From assembly GCA_014529385.2 (NCBI GenBank), contig CM043960.1:79399332-79463331 (forward strand): 64,000 nucleotides of DNA, in the 5' to 3' direction. Made by a program: the position numbers and the translations under genes. The notes under the pieces are model-generated. The model saw only the letters and a list, made by a program, of their open reading frames with translations. It had not been told where the DNA came from and did no database searches. Below, piece after piece: positions 42,543 through 53,479 of the stretch (its first letter is position 1; each line of letters begins with the position of its first letter). Source of the stretch: Adiantum capillus-veneris (Eukaryota > Streptophyta > Polypodiopsida > Polypodiales > Pteridaceae).

Positions 42543-45174
42543 TGTAAGGTCTCTGACCCCGATCAAAAGAGCACCATTGTACCATGAAATGAACATAATG
42601 GAAAAAGTTACTATTTTTAGCAGTTTTCCAAATTCTGTCAGTGCCATGATGTTCAGAATGTTTTAGAGCTTCGAAATGTGAACTAAAATAATTTTTGTAA
42701 AAAAATTCCAAAAATAGAAAGTTTTTGGTCGTCCGACTCGTCCAGTTTTGATCGTCTCGAAAAACTGCACCCGTACCCCGAAATTGAAAAAAATGCATTT
42801 TCGGACCCCGGGGGCTGCTAAATATGGCAGGTACTCGGTCCAGTACGCCTTAGTTAGAGCTCAGTATAGCAATTTATGGCATCAAAATCCGACTGGTACG
42901 ACCCGTTTTAGCCTAAAACCAATTTTTCATAAAATTGTCCGAGGAGGCACCGGGAGCCCGGGGCTGTATGGGAACAGGTTCCAGGCCACTCCAAGCCAGC
43001 TTTAGCAGCTAGGGGGCGCCCTCTTGCCTTGTGGGAGTCTTTGGGAAGTTTCCAAGCTTGCAACTAAGTGTGAGAACGAGTTAACTAAACCAACTGGACA
43101 CTTGGTGGGTAGGGGAACTGGACTTGCCAATGCAAAGACTGAGTGCTCCTTCAGATGCAATTAGCAAGGCTGGTCAATTTTCAGCCTGTAGGAGCCTATT
43201 TAAAGGCCTACTCACACATACACACACACATATGCTCACACACATAGTGCACACATACACACCTACACACACTGGGAAGGTGCTGCCGGTACACACCTCT
43301 TTTGAAGGAGGAACAAGGAGGGAGGTGCTGTCGAATTCTCGCCTCAAGAAGCTCGATTAGATCAGAGAATCGAGAAGATTATCAGTCCTTAATCACGGTA
43401 ACCACGGTTTAATTAATGCCTTCTGTAAATTCTTTTCATTACCATCTAAATTCCTCGTCTATTATGCTTATTCCTAGTCGTAATTTTTTATAATTACTCT
43501 CTAATTTCTCCTTAACCATATTCTATTATATAATCATTATCCCATAGCTGAATTATCAGCCATTCATCACTCTTAATTAATGATTAGTGCATGGTTATTA
43601 GAATTTTCTCTCTCTAGGTAGCATAGTAATTAATCGATAAGCTGGTAATTGTGTAGATTGATGAGAATCACTTTTTCTATCATTCATTAATATTGTAGCT
43701 AAATTAAATTCATTTCCCTTATGCATTAAGATGTAATTAAGGAATAATTAATCCGTCGTTGAGTCTCTAAGAGTTGACTTTTCTTACACTTATGCATAAG
43801 GTGAATTTGCACCATCTATTTGCTAGGAAAGAGATTAATCATGCTTAATTCATCTCTCTGGTAATTCCATTAGTGAAATCCTATTATTCTTAATCATGTA
43901 AGCCGAGTAATTATCTTTAGATCCGGTTCCCATAGGATTATGTGTCATCCATAATGATTGCTATATGGAAAAATCTAGACCTCTCATATAGGAGGGATTA
44001 ATTGATGTTGCTAATCTATCTATTGGGTTGTTATGACGCTTGCGAACCTTAGCTTTTTCTCCAAGCTAATTATTTAAAGTAGTGAGTAAAATGGCTCCGG
44101 TTAAGAGAACTCCCTTCGGTGGTGCCCACGACCGCGAGGCAAGAACAAGCAATGTCAATGGAAAGGGAAAAACTCCCATGGACGAACAAATACCGGCCAT
44201 CTCACGGGCCATCGACGAAGAAATGGAAGAGGTAGGTCAGAATTTCATTCAAGTTGTTTAATTTAACATTGCTCACGTTTAGCTAGGAATGAACATATCC
44301 CCAAACATGTTGGAGAAATCCGACGGAAACCTCGGCATTGAATTCATTGTACATTAAGTTCTAAAGTAGGAAGGAAATGTTTGATGGGTATGCTGTTTGC
44401 AAGAGGAAAGAATGTCTGCTAGGGAAAATTTAGCTCGATATATTCATTTTATTTCCAATGTTGAATCAGTCTTGACCCCGCTATTGATCACAGGGAGTAG
44501 AGTTCCTCGTTAAGAGCTCTTGAATCCACGACTTGCTTTTTATGCGGTGGATACCCACGACTTGCTTTCTATGCGGTGGGAACCCACGTCATGCTTTCTA
44601 TGCGGTGGGAGTGTCCATGACGTGCTTTCTATGCGGTGGACATACCTAGGTGTATGGGCAGCTAGGCGACAGCGAGAGGAGTGAACTCTCGCTGGAGGGG
44701 GGATGTTGTACCTCCAGAACATTGGAATTTTAATGAATAAGTTTGAGTAGAATTTTTACTAGAATACTGTCTTGGTGTTGTTTGCAATACTGGTTGAAGG
44801 GCTGTCTGAACGAACAATGTGCTTCGGAATTAAAACAAGGAATGTTTATGTTGAACAACCTTTGTGGTAGTAATTAGGTCACATAAGGAAGTGTGAGTAT
44901 GGGGGTGGAAAGTGGGGGCTTGGCTCAGGTTACCAATGCCTACGAGATGGGTGGTCTCGATTGGTCGGGAACTCTCTGTCCCCATAGTGCTTACTTCGAT
45001 ATTAGTAATACTCATTGCCCCTAGAGCGGTGAAATCTCGAGGGTACGTGCCTCTGAAACATGGGGAAAAAGGTACTTGGGGTTTCTCTTCTCTTGGAAGG
45101 TGAGTCTTAGGATCGCTAGAGGGTTTAAGTACGCTTCCCCTGCGAGGTGGAGCTAGATCTCCCTGCTAGTAGGC
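42543..45174 (+). repeat. F 3' LTR, right end lost
   Basis: Parallel to 34680-37304 with few differences by eye. It stops at CTGCTAGTAGGC and is joined to E1 LTR sequence (AAATTAAGACCGG) at 45175. Only one base (C) could be shared at the joint. Confidence 0.9.
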
Positions 45175-45707
45175 AAATTAAGACCGGCATTATTCACCTA
45201 AAGTGTAGCAGATTCAGCCCGTAAAGACCATCAGTTTTCAGCCCTAAGAAACCTCATTTTTCAGCCAAGAAAACGGAGCCAAAACAGTCATTTTCAGCCA
45301 CCGAAACAGTCCCGAAATTCAGCGATTAGAAGATCTTAGATTTCAGCCGTCGTCGTCGTCATCGTCATCGTCATTGTCGTCGTCGTCGTTGTCATCGGCA
45401 CATACCAAGTTGCATAGTCCATTGCATACGCATTGTACACCTTTGTGCAATCAAAGAATAGACCACTCTCGCCGACGAGAGTGGGGCCTTTGGAGGAGGG
45501 TTTTACAACCTCTGGAGTGTCGTATCTCTTCTCTCTCCTTCTTTCAGTCTCATTCACTTGCACGCACAATCCATTCACTTTGTTCGTCATCATAGCACTC
45601 TCCATTAGACGGAAAGCTCTCTCTTTCCCTAAGAATTAAAAGGAACCTTGAGCAAAAAAGATCACTAATCTTGAGAAAATACAACATTCATTCCGCTGCA
45701 CCTAACA
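45175..45707 (+). repeat. E1 3' LTR, last 533 bp
   Basis: Matches E1 5' LTR from 29864 to 30366, nearly identical, with an expanded CGTCGT/CATCGT trinucleotide patch at 45349-45400. Ends CACCTAACA followed by AATTC, the E1 target duplication. Confidence 0.9.
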
Positions 45708-46044
45708 AATTCAGCCGTTGTTTGCAGAATTTCTGCCAAATGGTGCTTACACGACAGGGTACTCAGCTGAAGAGGTACACACTGGAGCTTGAAAAGGCAC
45801 ACTCATTCGCATTGACCCATGCATCACCACAAGCATGACTGGTACGGGTACACACATCCATGCTGCTGTCTCTGGTGTTATGTAGTATGTATTATACTAG
45901 AACATAAGTAAACTTAAGTTACCTCATGTCGAGATGTGTGCGTAGGCCACTGTTCGTCGGATTCCATACAGCGTTGGGAGAGGGGTAGAGTGTAGCGGCA
46001 AGGATGAGAGGCTCACAACCGTAGGGTCCCGGGAAATTTTCTCT
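45708..46044 (-). other. Element G leader, distal half
   Basis: Begins with AATTC and runs to the G primer site. No gene seen. Confidence 0.65.
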
Positions 46045-46484
46045 CTCTGATACCACTGTGAGGATTCTAGGTACTAATCCTTTATTAAGTACTTAAACTC
46101 ATAATTAAGACTTAAGAAACTTGAACTGAAGTCATAAACAAGACTTAGAAGACTCTGTGTTGATTGATTGAATGTGTGATACAAGGGCTCTTTATATAGG
46201 AGACGAAGAGACACAAATGAAAAGACACATTTCCTGGTGAAGAGACACGACTTTAGACGTAAAGATACATTCTTTCAGCGAACTACAACCGTTGGGCGAA
46301 GAGTCGCACTTGTAGAGCGAAGGGGTGTGACCAGTCGTCGAAGGAGTGTGGCTTTTGGTGAAGAGGCACGTCTCTTGGGCGAAGGGTCATTACCATCCAA
46401 GCGTAGGGGTTCTGCTTGGCATGGCACTTCGCATATTTGCATCAATGAGTAAGTATGTAATATAACTAAGTCACAAACGTGACA
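46045..46484 (-). repeat. Element G primer site and 5' LTR
   Basis: The complement of the primer site, CTCTGATACCAC (46045-46056), abuts the LTR 46057-46484, which starts TGTGAGGATTCTAGG and ends AACGTGACA on the plus strand. TATATAAAGAG on the minus strand (about 46188-46198) is the TATA box. U3 contains repeated GCGAAGAG / GAAGAGACAC blocks. 428 bp, the shortest LTR here. Confidence 0.85.
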
Positions 46485-46851
46485 ACTAAGAAAGATAAAT
46501 TGGATGACTACTTCCAGAGGTTTTGGAATACTTATTTGCCAATGTCCTTGTTTCGGAAGATTACTTTGAGTGACTAGATTGAGCGGTTTTGCTGTGGTTT
46601 GCCAAAAGAGATTCGAGAGTATTGTCCAAACCAGAAGTCTGACTCTATTCAAAGACTTATCGGACATGCTAAGAAAGGATTTCGAATGCATGCGACTTAT
46701 CCTACGGATAGGATAGTATCCACCTCAACAGGGCAAGAGTCTACGAGTGAAGAGAATGAATCAGGGGAACCAGATGCCAGTTCATCATCGGGTTCTGGTG
46801 TAGTAAGAGAATTTGAGGGTAGCACATTCAAGGGTTCCGACGAACTAAGGG
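46485..46851 (+). pseudogene. Element C gag fragment
   Basis: Plus-strand frame similar to the B-element gag: KDKLDDYFQRFWNTYLPMSL, an in-frame TGA-TAG type break near 46573, then GLPKEIREYCPNQKSDSIQR and HAKKGFRMHATYPTD. The B gag reads GLPTEIRNHCLEQKSASIQE at the same place. It starts directly at the right edge of the G LTR and ends at the D' LTR at 46852, so it is a slice of a B-type gag in the same orientation as the C LTR at 25933. Confidence 0.75.
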
Positions 46852-47500
46852 TGTCACCAGACGGGCACCACGTGCCAACGGAAAAGAACAGACTTTTAGC
46901 ACTTAAATAACAACTGAAAGAGATACACACAGGGAGTGGCCCAAAGAGCACTGGCCCCAAACCTTGGCGCCCCTTTTGGTATTTCTTTATATTACTTGAA
47001 CTCGGTACAATGCTGTACTCACGCTCTACACCTTCACCAAGAAGAATGCCTGAGAATGAGCCTTATGCACATATTTAAAGGCCCTTGGCCTTGACAAGTA
47101 GTTACATGAAAAGCTTGAAACTCAAAAGCATTTGGCCCAAAAACTGGAGTTGAAAAGTCAGCCACGTAAATCACATAAATCTATATAGGTTGCCATGTCA
47201 GCATGTCAGCGCAAATTACTAAAATCCGTACAACTGCCATTCAATACGAATTGCTCTGTACAGCTGCTACGTCATCATGCCATCACAAATTTCGGGAGTC
47301 CGTACAGTTGCCACGTCATCAGTTCTCCGCGCATGTGTGTGTGGGCTTGCTTTATTGGTCCCAGGGCACATGGAAAGAAAGGAAAGGGAATCAGCTGGTA
47401 GATCAGAGAATTCCCAAGATCTAGGTGAGGGGACTTGATTTGCAGTAGAATCTACAATGGAGGGTATCAACACAGAGGAGAAAGCTAGCGCTAGAGAGAG
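46852..47500 (-). repeat. D': inverted LTR related to the D LTR
   Basis: Starts TGTCACCAGACGGGCACCACGTGCC..., the reverse complement of the D LTR end. Shared blocks with D include GGCCAAGGGCCTTTAAATATGTGC, GGGGCGCCAAGGTTTGGGGCC and the TGACGTGGCA / TGTACGG modules. The right end is not defined. No primer site next to it, so it is an outer LTR end or a solo LTR. Confidence 0.7.
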
Positions 47501-47737
47501 ATCGTTGGTACACACTCAACATCCCTAGGATGACTACATTTAGGATATGAGGGGGGGTTTGGGGGGTGCTAGCCAGGTTATCTTCCATGTTGGACCCTCA
47601 ATTCTATAGTTTGACTATTTGAATTCTCCCTTCTACTTATTTTTACCCACTTTTGTACTTGTAAACAAAAGGGGACCCTCGGTTCCATATTTTTTACCAT
47701 TCAAATTATCCATTCTGCTTTTCAGTACAAAAGTGGG
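47501..47737. other. Spacer between inverted LTRs
   Basis: Contains a perfect 15-bp inverted repeat, ACCCACTTTTGTACT at 47645-47659 and its reverse complement at 47724-47738. Also two diverged copies of a GGACCCTC...TTGAATT.. block of about 60 bp. Confidence 0.7.
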
Positions 47738-48409
47738 TGTCACAAACTGTTGACATGTCAAAGCCCTATAGAATGGAAGCCAACTTGCGGATATGGCCGA
47801 GGGGCTTAAACCGTAAGAAGAACAAGTAACAGAAGAAGTCGTCCTACCAACCTATGGGGACCCCGTCCGATGGGGCCCCAAGTGACGTAAAGGATTAAAA
47901 CATAGCAAGACCCACACACATAGAGAAAGAATTATGTAGCAGTTGATGACGTGGCAGCTATACGGAAATTCCGGAAATTGCGCTGACATGATGACGTAGC
48001 AGACTGTACGGATTTTCGCGTTTTGCGTTGATTGTTGTACGGAATTCCGTGATTTACGTTGGCAGCTTTTTGGCATTTTTTTTTGACTAGAAGCTTTTGA
48101 GTTTGAAGCCTTTTCATGTAAACTGCTTTTCATAGGCCAAGGGCCTTTAAATATGTGCTAAGGGCTTATTCTTTGGCATGTTTCCCGGAGAAGGTGCAGA
48201 GTCTCGAGTATCGGCTTGTACTGTGTTGATGCAATATAAAGATATACCGAAAGGGGCGCCAAGGTTTGGGGCCAATACTCTCTGGGGTGGAATTCCGCCA
48301 CTCCGTGTCGCGTGTCGTCTTTCTCTCTCTCAGTTCAATTGTTATTGAAGTGCTAAAAGTCTGTTCAATCTGTTCTTTTCTATTGGCACGTGGTGCCCGT
48401 CTTGTGACA
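47738..48409 (+). repeat. Element D 5' LTR
   Basis: Starts TGTCACAAACTGTTGACATG and ends GCCCGTCTTGTGACA, one base before TGGTATCAGAGC (48411-48422). U3 has at least three modules of TGA(C/T)GT(G/A)GCA followed by CTxTACGGA (47945-48045). TTTAAATATG at about 48147 is the TATA-like site. Confidence 0.85.
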
Positions 48410-48627
48410 GTGGTATCAGAGCATCAGGCGTATGCTTTTCTGAAAGCATATTGGTCTTACAAAAGAGCAGACAGAGCTATTGGAATTTTATTTGAGGTAT
48501 CTTCGGCCTTCGACCTCGGGCTTATTAGCCACTCCCACCCTGACTTCATCGCACATCGGGCACGGTCCCGTCTTCATCGCTCTGTCTTATAGGGCATAAG
48601 CCATAAAGAACCCAAGACTTGGAATTC
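48410..48627 (+). other. Element D primer site and leader
   Basis: TGGTATCAGAGC for tRNA-Met, then a leader without clear ORFs. Confidence 0.8.
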
Positions 48628-49437
48628 ATGGATTCAACAGAATATTTGCAGTTTCTGCTCAACGAACTTCATGACATTCTTTCGTGGCATCCTCAACAGA
48701 ATCTTCCGATGCTGCAAAGTTTTCAACAATTTTTGAACTACATGTTACCCCCTCTGATGCTCTAGGTGGTACACTGTACCTCCTCCGGCAATAGGAAGTA
48801 CGAGAGCTTCCAACTGGCAAACTTCTCAGTTGTCTTTTCCGATCTGGGGAGTCTTCAAGAATATGGTGCAGCCATCTGACCCTGATCCACTGTAACCGCC
48901 TTTGCCACCGCCATTGCCTCCACGTCCACCACCACCACCACCACCACCGCCACCAGGCTACAATGGTTGGAGCCCATATGGATACCATTATTATCCATAC
49001 CCGAGATATGCGCCTAACCAATCTAGGCACGACAGTCAAATTTTTCACTTTTTCCGGGGTGAAAGATCGCAGGAAAGCATTGCAGTTCCTACAACAATTC
49101 GACAACATCTATGCTTTAGGGAACTATACAAAAGAATCCAAGATTTCTGGAGCAACGGGATTTCTTAAAGATAATGCTATGCAATGGTGGAGTTCAATCG
49201 CGACACAACCGCATGCTCCAAGGACCTGGCAAGCTTTTAAGACAGTTTTTGCACGTAGTTACATGACTTCTATGTTTGAAGTCCGGATTTTGGCAGAGTT
49301 GGGCAACTTGAAAATGTTTGCCACCGAAACCATGGACGAATATAACCAAAGGTTTCTCGACGTGTACCTTCCGGTGTCCTTCTTTAGATTTGTTCCCTTG
49401 GAGGCCCAATGCGAGCGATACACCATTGGACTACCAT
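48628..49437 (+). pseudogene. Element D gag, first part
   Basis: ATG 48628 opens MDSTEYLQFLLNELHDILSW and closes at TAG 48763. A proline run (PPRPPPPPPPPPPGYNGWS, then YGYHYYPYPRYAPN) follows at about 48900-49020. The frame changes near 49030 into the gag core: VKFFTFSGVKDRRKALQFLQ, FLKDNAMQWWSSIATQP, MDEYNQRFLDVYLPVSFFRF and CERYTIGLP. It is cut at 49437 by B-outer, exactly within a conserved gag motif. Confidence 0.8.
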
Positions 49438-50005
49438 TGTAACAGACTTGGACACTCCAAGTCAAGAATCAATCGCGACAGCACCAAATAACCACTTCAA
49501 AACAATTCACAGATCACAATAGATTTGCACTGGCCCGGCAGAGTTCCGTGCCTAGAGATATTGGCCCCAAAGATTGGCGCCCCTTTCAGTATTTCTTTTT
49601 GTATTAATCAGTTCAAAGTACAAGAGAGTGGCTCGGGTTTCACTCTCAGACTATGCGTCCAGATGCTCTGAGAAGTGAGACCCTCACCACTAATTTAAAG
49701 GTTACAAGGGATGCCCAAAAGCAGAGCCCCAAAAGCTTGAAAGCAAAAGCAAATTCTCTCTCTCTCTCTCTCTCTCAATGAGAGTTAAAATAAAGCAATT
49801 AAACTCTTTCTCTCATCCAAAATCCTTGCGTAGCAAAAAGCTAGGATTTGCGTCGCTCATTATTATTATTATTTTTTAAAAAGAAAAATAAAATAAAATA
49901 AAATCGCCTCCGCGATTTCCGGAAATTAGGGTTTCCGGCAGAAATTAGGGTTTGTAGGAATTTTAGGGTTTTTGATGTCCGTAGCCACGTCATCACTTTG
50001 TGACA
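49438..50005 (-). repeat. B-outer 3' LTR
   Basis: Starts TGTAACAGACTTGGACACTC and ends CATCACTTTGTGACA. Followed by TACCCTCCTCTT, complement of the polypurine tract. Three TTAGGGTTT teloboxes at 49926, 49945 and 49963. Confidence 0.93.
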
Positions 50006-50640
50006 TACCCTCCTCTTGAAAGCATTGTAATCGACCATGATTACGCCTGCAAAACCGACAAAAGCCATAAACCGTCTTAGGAGACATTGACTGTTAGTAC
50101 CTACGTACTAGGAACACACATCTAGTACATGTACAAAATCTACAGTCACATCACACGACATCACAGGACATCACCAGACATCACATGACATTCAACATTC
50201 ATTCGGATCTTAGACCATGATTTATCGGCAATGTAGCTAGCAATCACATCTAGGTCCAATCGGGACCTCATCAATGTCCGATTGACTAACCCCTATTGCA
50301 ACCATGTCTATTCGAGATCAATCAGACCAAAATGCTGCAGTCATTTCGTCTATCAGTTCTTGCACTCAAAAGAAGTCAAGAACAAATTAATATCATTATC
50401 AGGAATTCCATTTCATAAAGTCATCTAGCAGAATACTGTCAGCTCTCAGTATCCCTGAAGCTCAAAGAGACATCAGTGACTTTAGTATCAAAATCAAGGC
50501 ATCTGTTGACAAAGGAGCGGAGTAACTCCCCTCTTGTGCATCCCACTGCACCAGATCTTCGACCAAGCTAAATTTCTGGGTTCCATTTGGAGTAGACTAT
50601 GCTAAACCAAAACATCGAGGTAAAGTTTCACAATCCGAGG
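50006..50640 (-). other. B-outer 3' untranslated region
   Basis: Polypurine tract complement at 50006-50017. A short array of CATCAC(A)GGACAT type units at about 50145-50200. No ORF. Confidence 0.7.
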
Positions 50641-51143
50641 AGTATCTGCTAGGTCCTTCTCCTCCATCCACTTCGCATCAAATGCAGGAAAGTTCTTGAA
50701 CTTAACCAAGAACCACCTTCGGACTTTACCTTTAGTCTTTGTATCCTTATGTGCCAAATCTGTTCAGGAACAAGGATCTCCTCTTTTTGTTCCACTTCGG
50801 GTTGCTCATCAGTCTCCCCATCATCAGGCACATCACCCTTAACAGGTTTCAAGAGACTCACATGCAATGCATTGTGAATCCTCCAAGTATCTGGCAGTTT
50901 CAATCGGAAGGAGACATCATTTATCTTTTCAGTTATCTGGAAAGGTCCGTAGTATCGCATACTAAGCTTTGGAAAAAGCCTCTCCTTTCCCTTTTCCTTT
51001 CGTAGGCGTGTCTTCTCAAAACATAAGAGCACCCAATCATCCTCCTTCAGTTTCAAGTCGCGACGATGGCGATCCGCTGCCTTTTTCTGTCGTTCTTGAG
51101 ACTTCTGCAAAGTCTCGCGAACCTTGGAAAAAGCCGTATCCAA
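50641..51143 (-). pseudogene. B-outer integrase C-terminus and broken chromodomain
   Basis: Reads QKSQERQKKAADRHRRDLKL, the GPF motif (MRYYGPFQITEKI), FRLKLPDTWRIHNALHVSLL and KEEILVPEQIW. The chromodomain then runs out of frame (the FLVKFKNFPAFDAKW segment is intact in B-inner). One frameshift near 50750. Confidence 0.85.
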
Positions 51144-51173
51144 ATCTCGCGAATATTCATTCGCTTCAAATAT

Positions 51174-51849
51174 TCAATCTTTCATACTCAGGAAGGATGG
51201 AACCTTTGCAGCACTTTCAACAATCTGAAATGGCGTCTTCCCCGTCAAAGAGTGTATCGTGTTATTGTAGGCAAATTCCACCAAAGGTAAGTTCTTTTCC
51301 CATTGAGTCTTCTGATCCGAGATACAAGACTTCGATAAATCTAAAACCACTGAATTGGCAATCTCAGATTGCCCGTCAGTCTGCAAGTGGAACGATGACG
51401 AGAACTGCAACTGCGTGCCAATGTTCTCCCAAATTGCCTTCCAGAAGAAACTCATAAATCTGGGGTCTCTGTCGGAGACAAGCATCTCAAACGTGCCATG
51501 TAATCGGAAAATAATCGTGATCATTCTGTGTTCTCGGGAGATAAAAAATGAATCCATTTCAATATTTTCCTAGGGGCGGGTGGGTATGGGTAAAGGCTGT
51601 AACAATTCCTGTGCCTTATGCCTGTCAAACTTGACCTTCTGGCATATTGTGCACACTCTTCCACATCCTTTTTGAGTCTCGGCTAAAAGAAGTATCTCTC
51701 TACCCCTTCATGCTGGTAGCAATACCGTGGTGACCCGTAGAAGGTGGACAGTGGCATTCAGTCATAACCTTTTCCCACAACGGCTGTGTAATGCACAACA
51801 TAGTCTTTTTCATCAAGTAGCCTTCCCGAAGGGAGTATCCAGCTACTGT
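51174..51849 (-). pseudogene. B-outer integrase core with deletion
   Basis: The left end is the B-inner insertion point. Reads IFRLHGTFEMLVSDRDPRF, FWKAIWENIGTQLQ, HLQTDGQSEIANS and LVEFAYNNTIHSLTGKTPFQ. Between the first catalytic Asp (EMDSFF) and IFRLHG only about 12 codons remain, where related integrases have about 50. The same deletion is in B-inner. The zinc-finger part (51850-51640) carries frameshifts. Confidence 0.85.
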
Positions 51850-52399
51850 TGTAACAAACTTGGACACTCCAAGTCAAGAATCAACCGCGACAGCACCAAA
51901 TAACCACTTCAAAACAATTCATAGATCACAATAGATTTGCACTGGCCCGGCGGAGTTCCGTGCCTAGAGATATTGGCCCCAAAGACTGGCGCCCCTTTCG
52001 GTATTTCTTTTTATATTAATCAATCATCAAAGTACAAGAGAGCGGTTAGGGTTTCACTCTCAGACTCTGCGTCCAGATGCTCTGAGAAGTGAGGCCCTCA
52101 CCACTAATTTAAAGGTTACAAGGGATGCCCAAAAGCAGAGCCCCAAAAGCTTTTAAAATCAAAAGCATCAGTTCTCTCTCTCTCTCTTAGAGAGTCTTTT
52201 CTTTTAAAAAAAAAAAAAAAAAAGCAAAAGCAAAATTCGCGTCGCTCATCAATTTCCAAATTTTTTTTTTTTAATAATAATCCGCCTCTGCGATTTCCGG
52301 CAATTAGGGTTTCTGGCAGAAATTAGGGTTTGCAGGAATTTTAGGGTTTCCGGCAGAAATTAGGGTTTCTGCTGTCCGCCACGTCATCACTTTGTGACA
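51850..52399 (-). repeat. B-inner 3' LTR
   Basis: Starts TGTAACAAACTTGGACACTC, ends CTTTGTGACA, then the polypurine complement TACCCCCCTCTT. Four TTAGGGTTT teloboxes at about 52305-52370. Poly(A) of about 19 at 52205. Confidence 0.93.
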
Positions 52400-53003
52400 T
52401 ACCCCCCTCTTGAAAGCATTGTAATCGACCGCGATTACGCCTGCAAAACCGACAAAAGCCATAAACTGTCTTAGCAGACACTGACTGTTAGTACCTACGT
52501 ACTAGGAACGCACATCTAGCACATGTACAAAATCGACAGTCACATCACACGACATCACAGGACATCACCAGACATCACAGGACATCACATGACATTCAAC
52601 ATTCATTCTGATCTTAGACCATGATTTATCGGCAATGTAGCTAGCAATCACATCTAGGTCCAATCGGGACCTCATCGATGTCCGATTGACTAACCCCTAT
52701 TGCAACCATGTCTATTCGAGATCAATCAGACCAAAATGCTGCAGTCATTTCGGCATCAGTTCCTACACTCACAAGAAGTCAAGAACAAATCAGTATCATT
52801 ATCAGGAATTCCATTTCATAAAGTCATCCAGCAGAATACTGTCAGCTCTCAATATCCCTGAAGCTCAAAGAGACATCAGTGACTTTAGTATCAAAATCGA
52901 GGCATCTGTTGACAAAGGAGTGGAGTGACTCCCCTCTTGTGCATCCCACTGCACCAGATCTCCGGCCAAGCTGAATTCTGGGTTCCGTTTGGAGTAGACT
53001 ATG
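52400..53003 (-). other. B-inner 3' untranslated region
   Basis: Near copy of 50006-50640, with one or two more CATCACAGGA units (about 52540-52600). Confidence 0.75.
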
Positions 53004-53460
53004 CTAAACCAAAACATCGAGGTAAAGTTTCACAATCCGAGGAGTATCTGCTAGGTCCTCCTCCTCCATCCACTTCGCATCAAATGCAGGAAAGTTCTTG
53101 AACTTAACCAAGAACCGCCTTCGGACTTTACCTTTCTTCGTATCATTATGTGCCAAAATCTGTTCAGGAACAAGGATCTCCTCGTTTTCTTCCACTTTGG
53201 GTTGCTCATCAGGCTCCCCATCATCAGGCACATCACCCTTAGCAGGTTTCAAGAGACTCACATGCAATGCATTGTGAATCCTCCAAGTATCTGGTAGTTT
53301 CAATCGGAAGGAGACATCATTTATCTTGTCAGTAATCTGGAAAGGTCCGTAGTATCACATACTAAGCTTTGGAAAAAGCCTCTCCTTTCCTTTTTTATTT
53401 CTTAGGCGTGCCTTCTCAAAAGTAAGAGCACCCAATCATCCTCCTTCAGTTTCCATTCGC
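53004..53460 (-). pseudogene. B-inner GPF motif and chromodomain
   Basis: The last 99 codons are open: KLPDTWRIHNALHVSLLKPA, EEILVPEQILAHNDTKKGKV then RRRFLVKFKNFPAFDAKWME. This is a complete-looking chromodomain with the final Trp. Upstream, the GPF region has a stop (TATCACATAC in place of the codon reading Arg in B-outer), so it is split from the core. Confidence 0.85.
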
Positions 53461-53479
53461 GACGATGGCGATCCGCTGC

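Larger units (their letters stand above)
34680..45174 (+). mobile_element. Element F: Tekay/Del-like chromovirus with 2.76-kb LTRs
   Basis: LTRs 34680-37440 and 42543-45174 (the right one lacks its last about 136 bp). Internal part 5.1 kb: primer site, leader ORF, gag, zinc knuckle, protease, RT, RNase H, integrase, GPF motif, chromodomain. LTR copies look nearly identical by eye. Few lesions: two TAG stops in gag-pro-RT, an RNase H Asp-to-Gly change, a small deletion in RNase H and single-base frameshifts in integrase. Inserted in E2. The right target duplication is lost in a deletion. Confidence 0.9.
29260..45707 (+). mobile_element. Element E1: non-autonomous LTR element, hosting E2 and F
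   Basis: 5' LTR 29260-30366, primer site, gag-like and orphan ORFs, polypurine tract (32508-32519) and a 3' LTR split into 32520-32681 and 45175-45707. AATTC sits immediately outside both ends (29255-29259 and 45708-45712), a perfect 5-bp target duplication. The right LTR piece matches the E1 5' LTR far better than the E2 LTR. Internal length is only about 2.15 kb and contains no protease, RT or integrase. E1 must have been mobilised in trans. Confidence 0.85.
26640..46484 (-). mobile_element. Element G: gypsy element, 3'-truncated, hosting E1
   Basis: Minus-strand order is 5' LTR (46484-46057), primer site, leader (46044-45708 and 29259-28921, split by E1), gag (28920-26921), zinc knuckle and protease (about 26860-26660). 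RT, integrase and the 3' LTR are missing at the left break with element C. Leader continuity across E1 is supported by the AATTC duplication on both sides of E1. Confidence 0.75.

Noticed and set aside
48527..48560. Homology of element D leader with the left edge of element G (TTAGCCA.TCCCACCCT at 26695)
   Set aside because: At 26695 the same bases are read as protease codons of G (GWDWL). The short match is not enough to move the C/G boundary.
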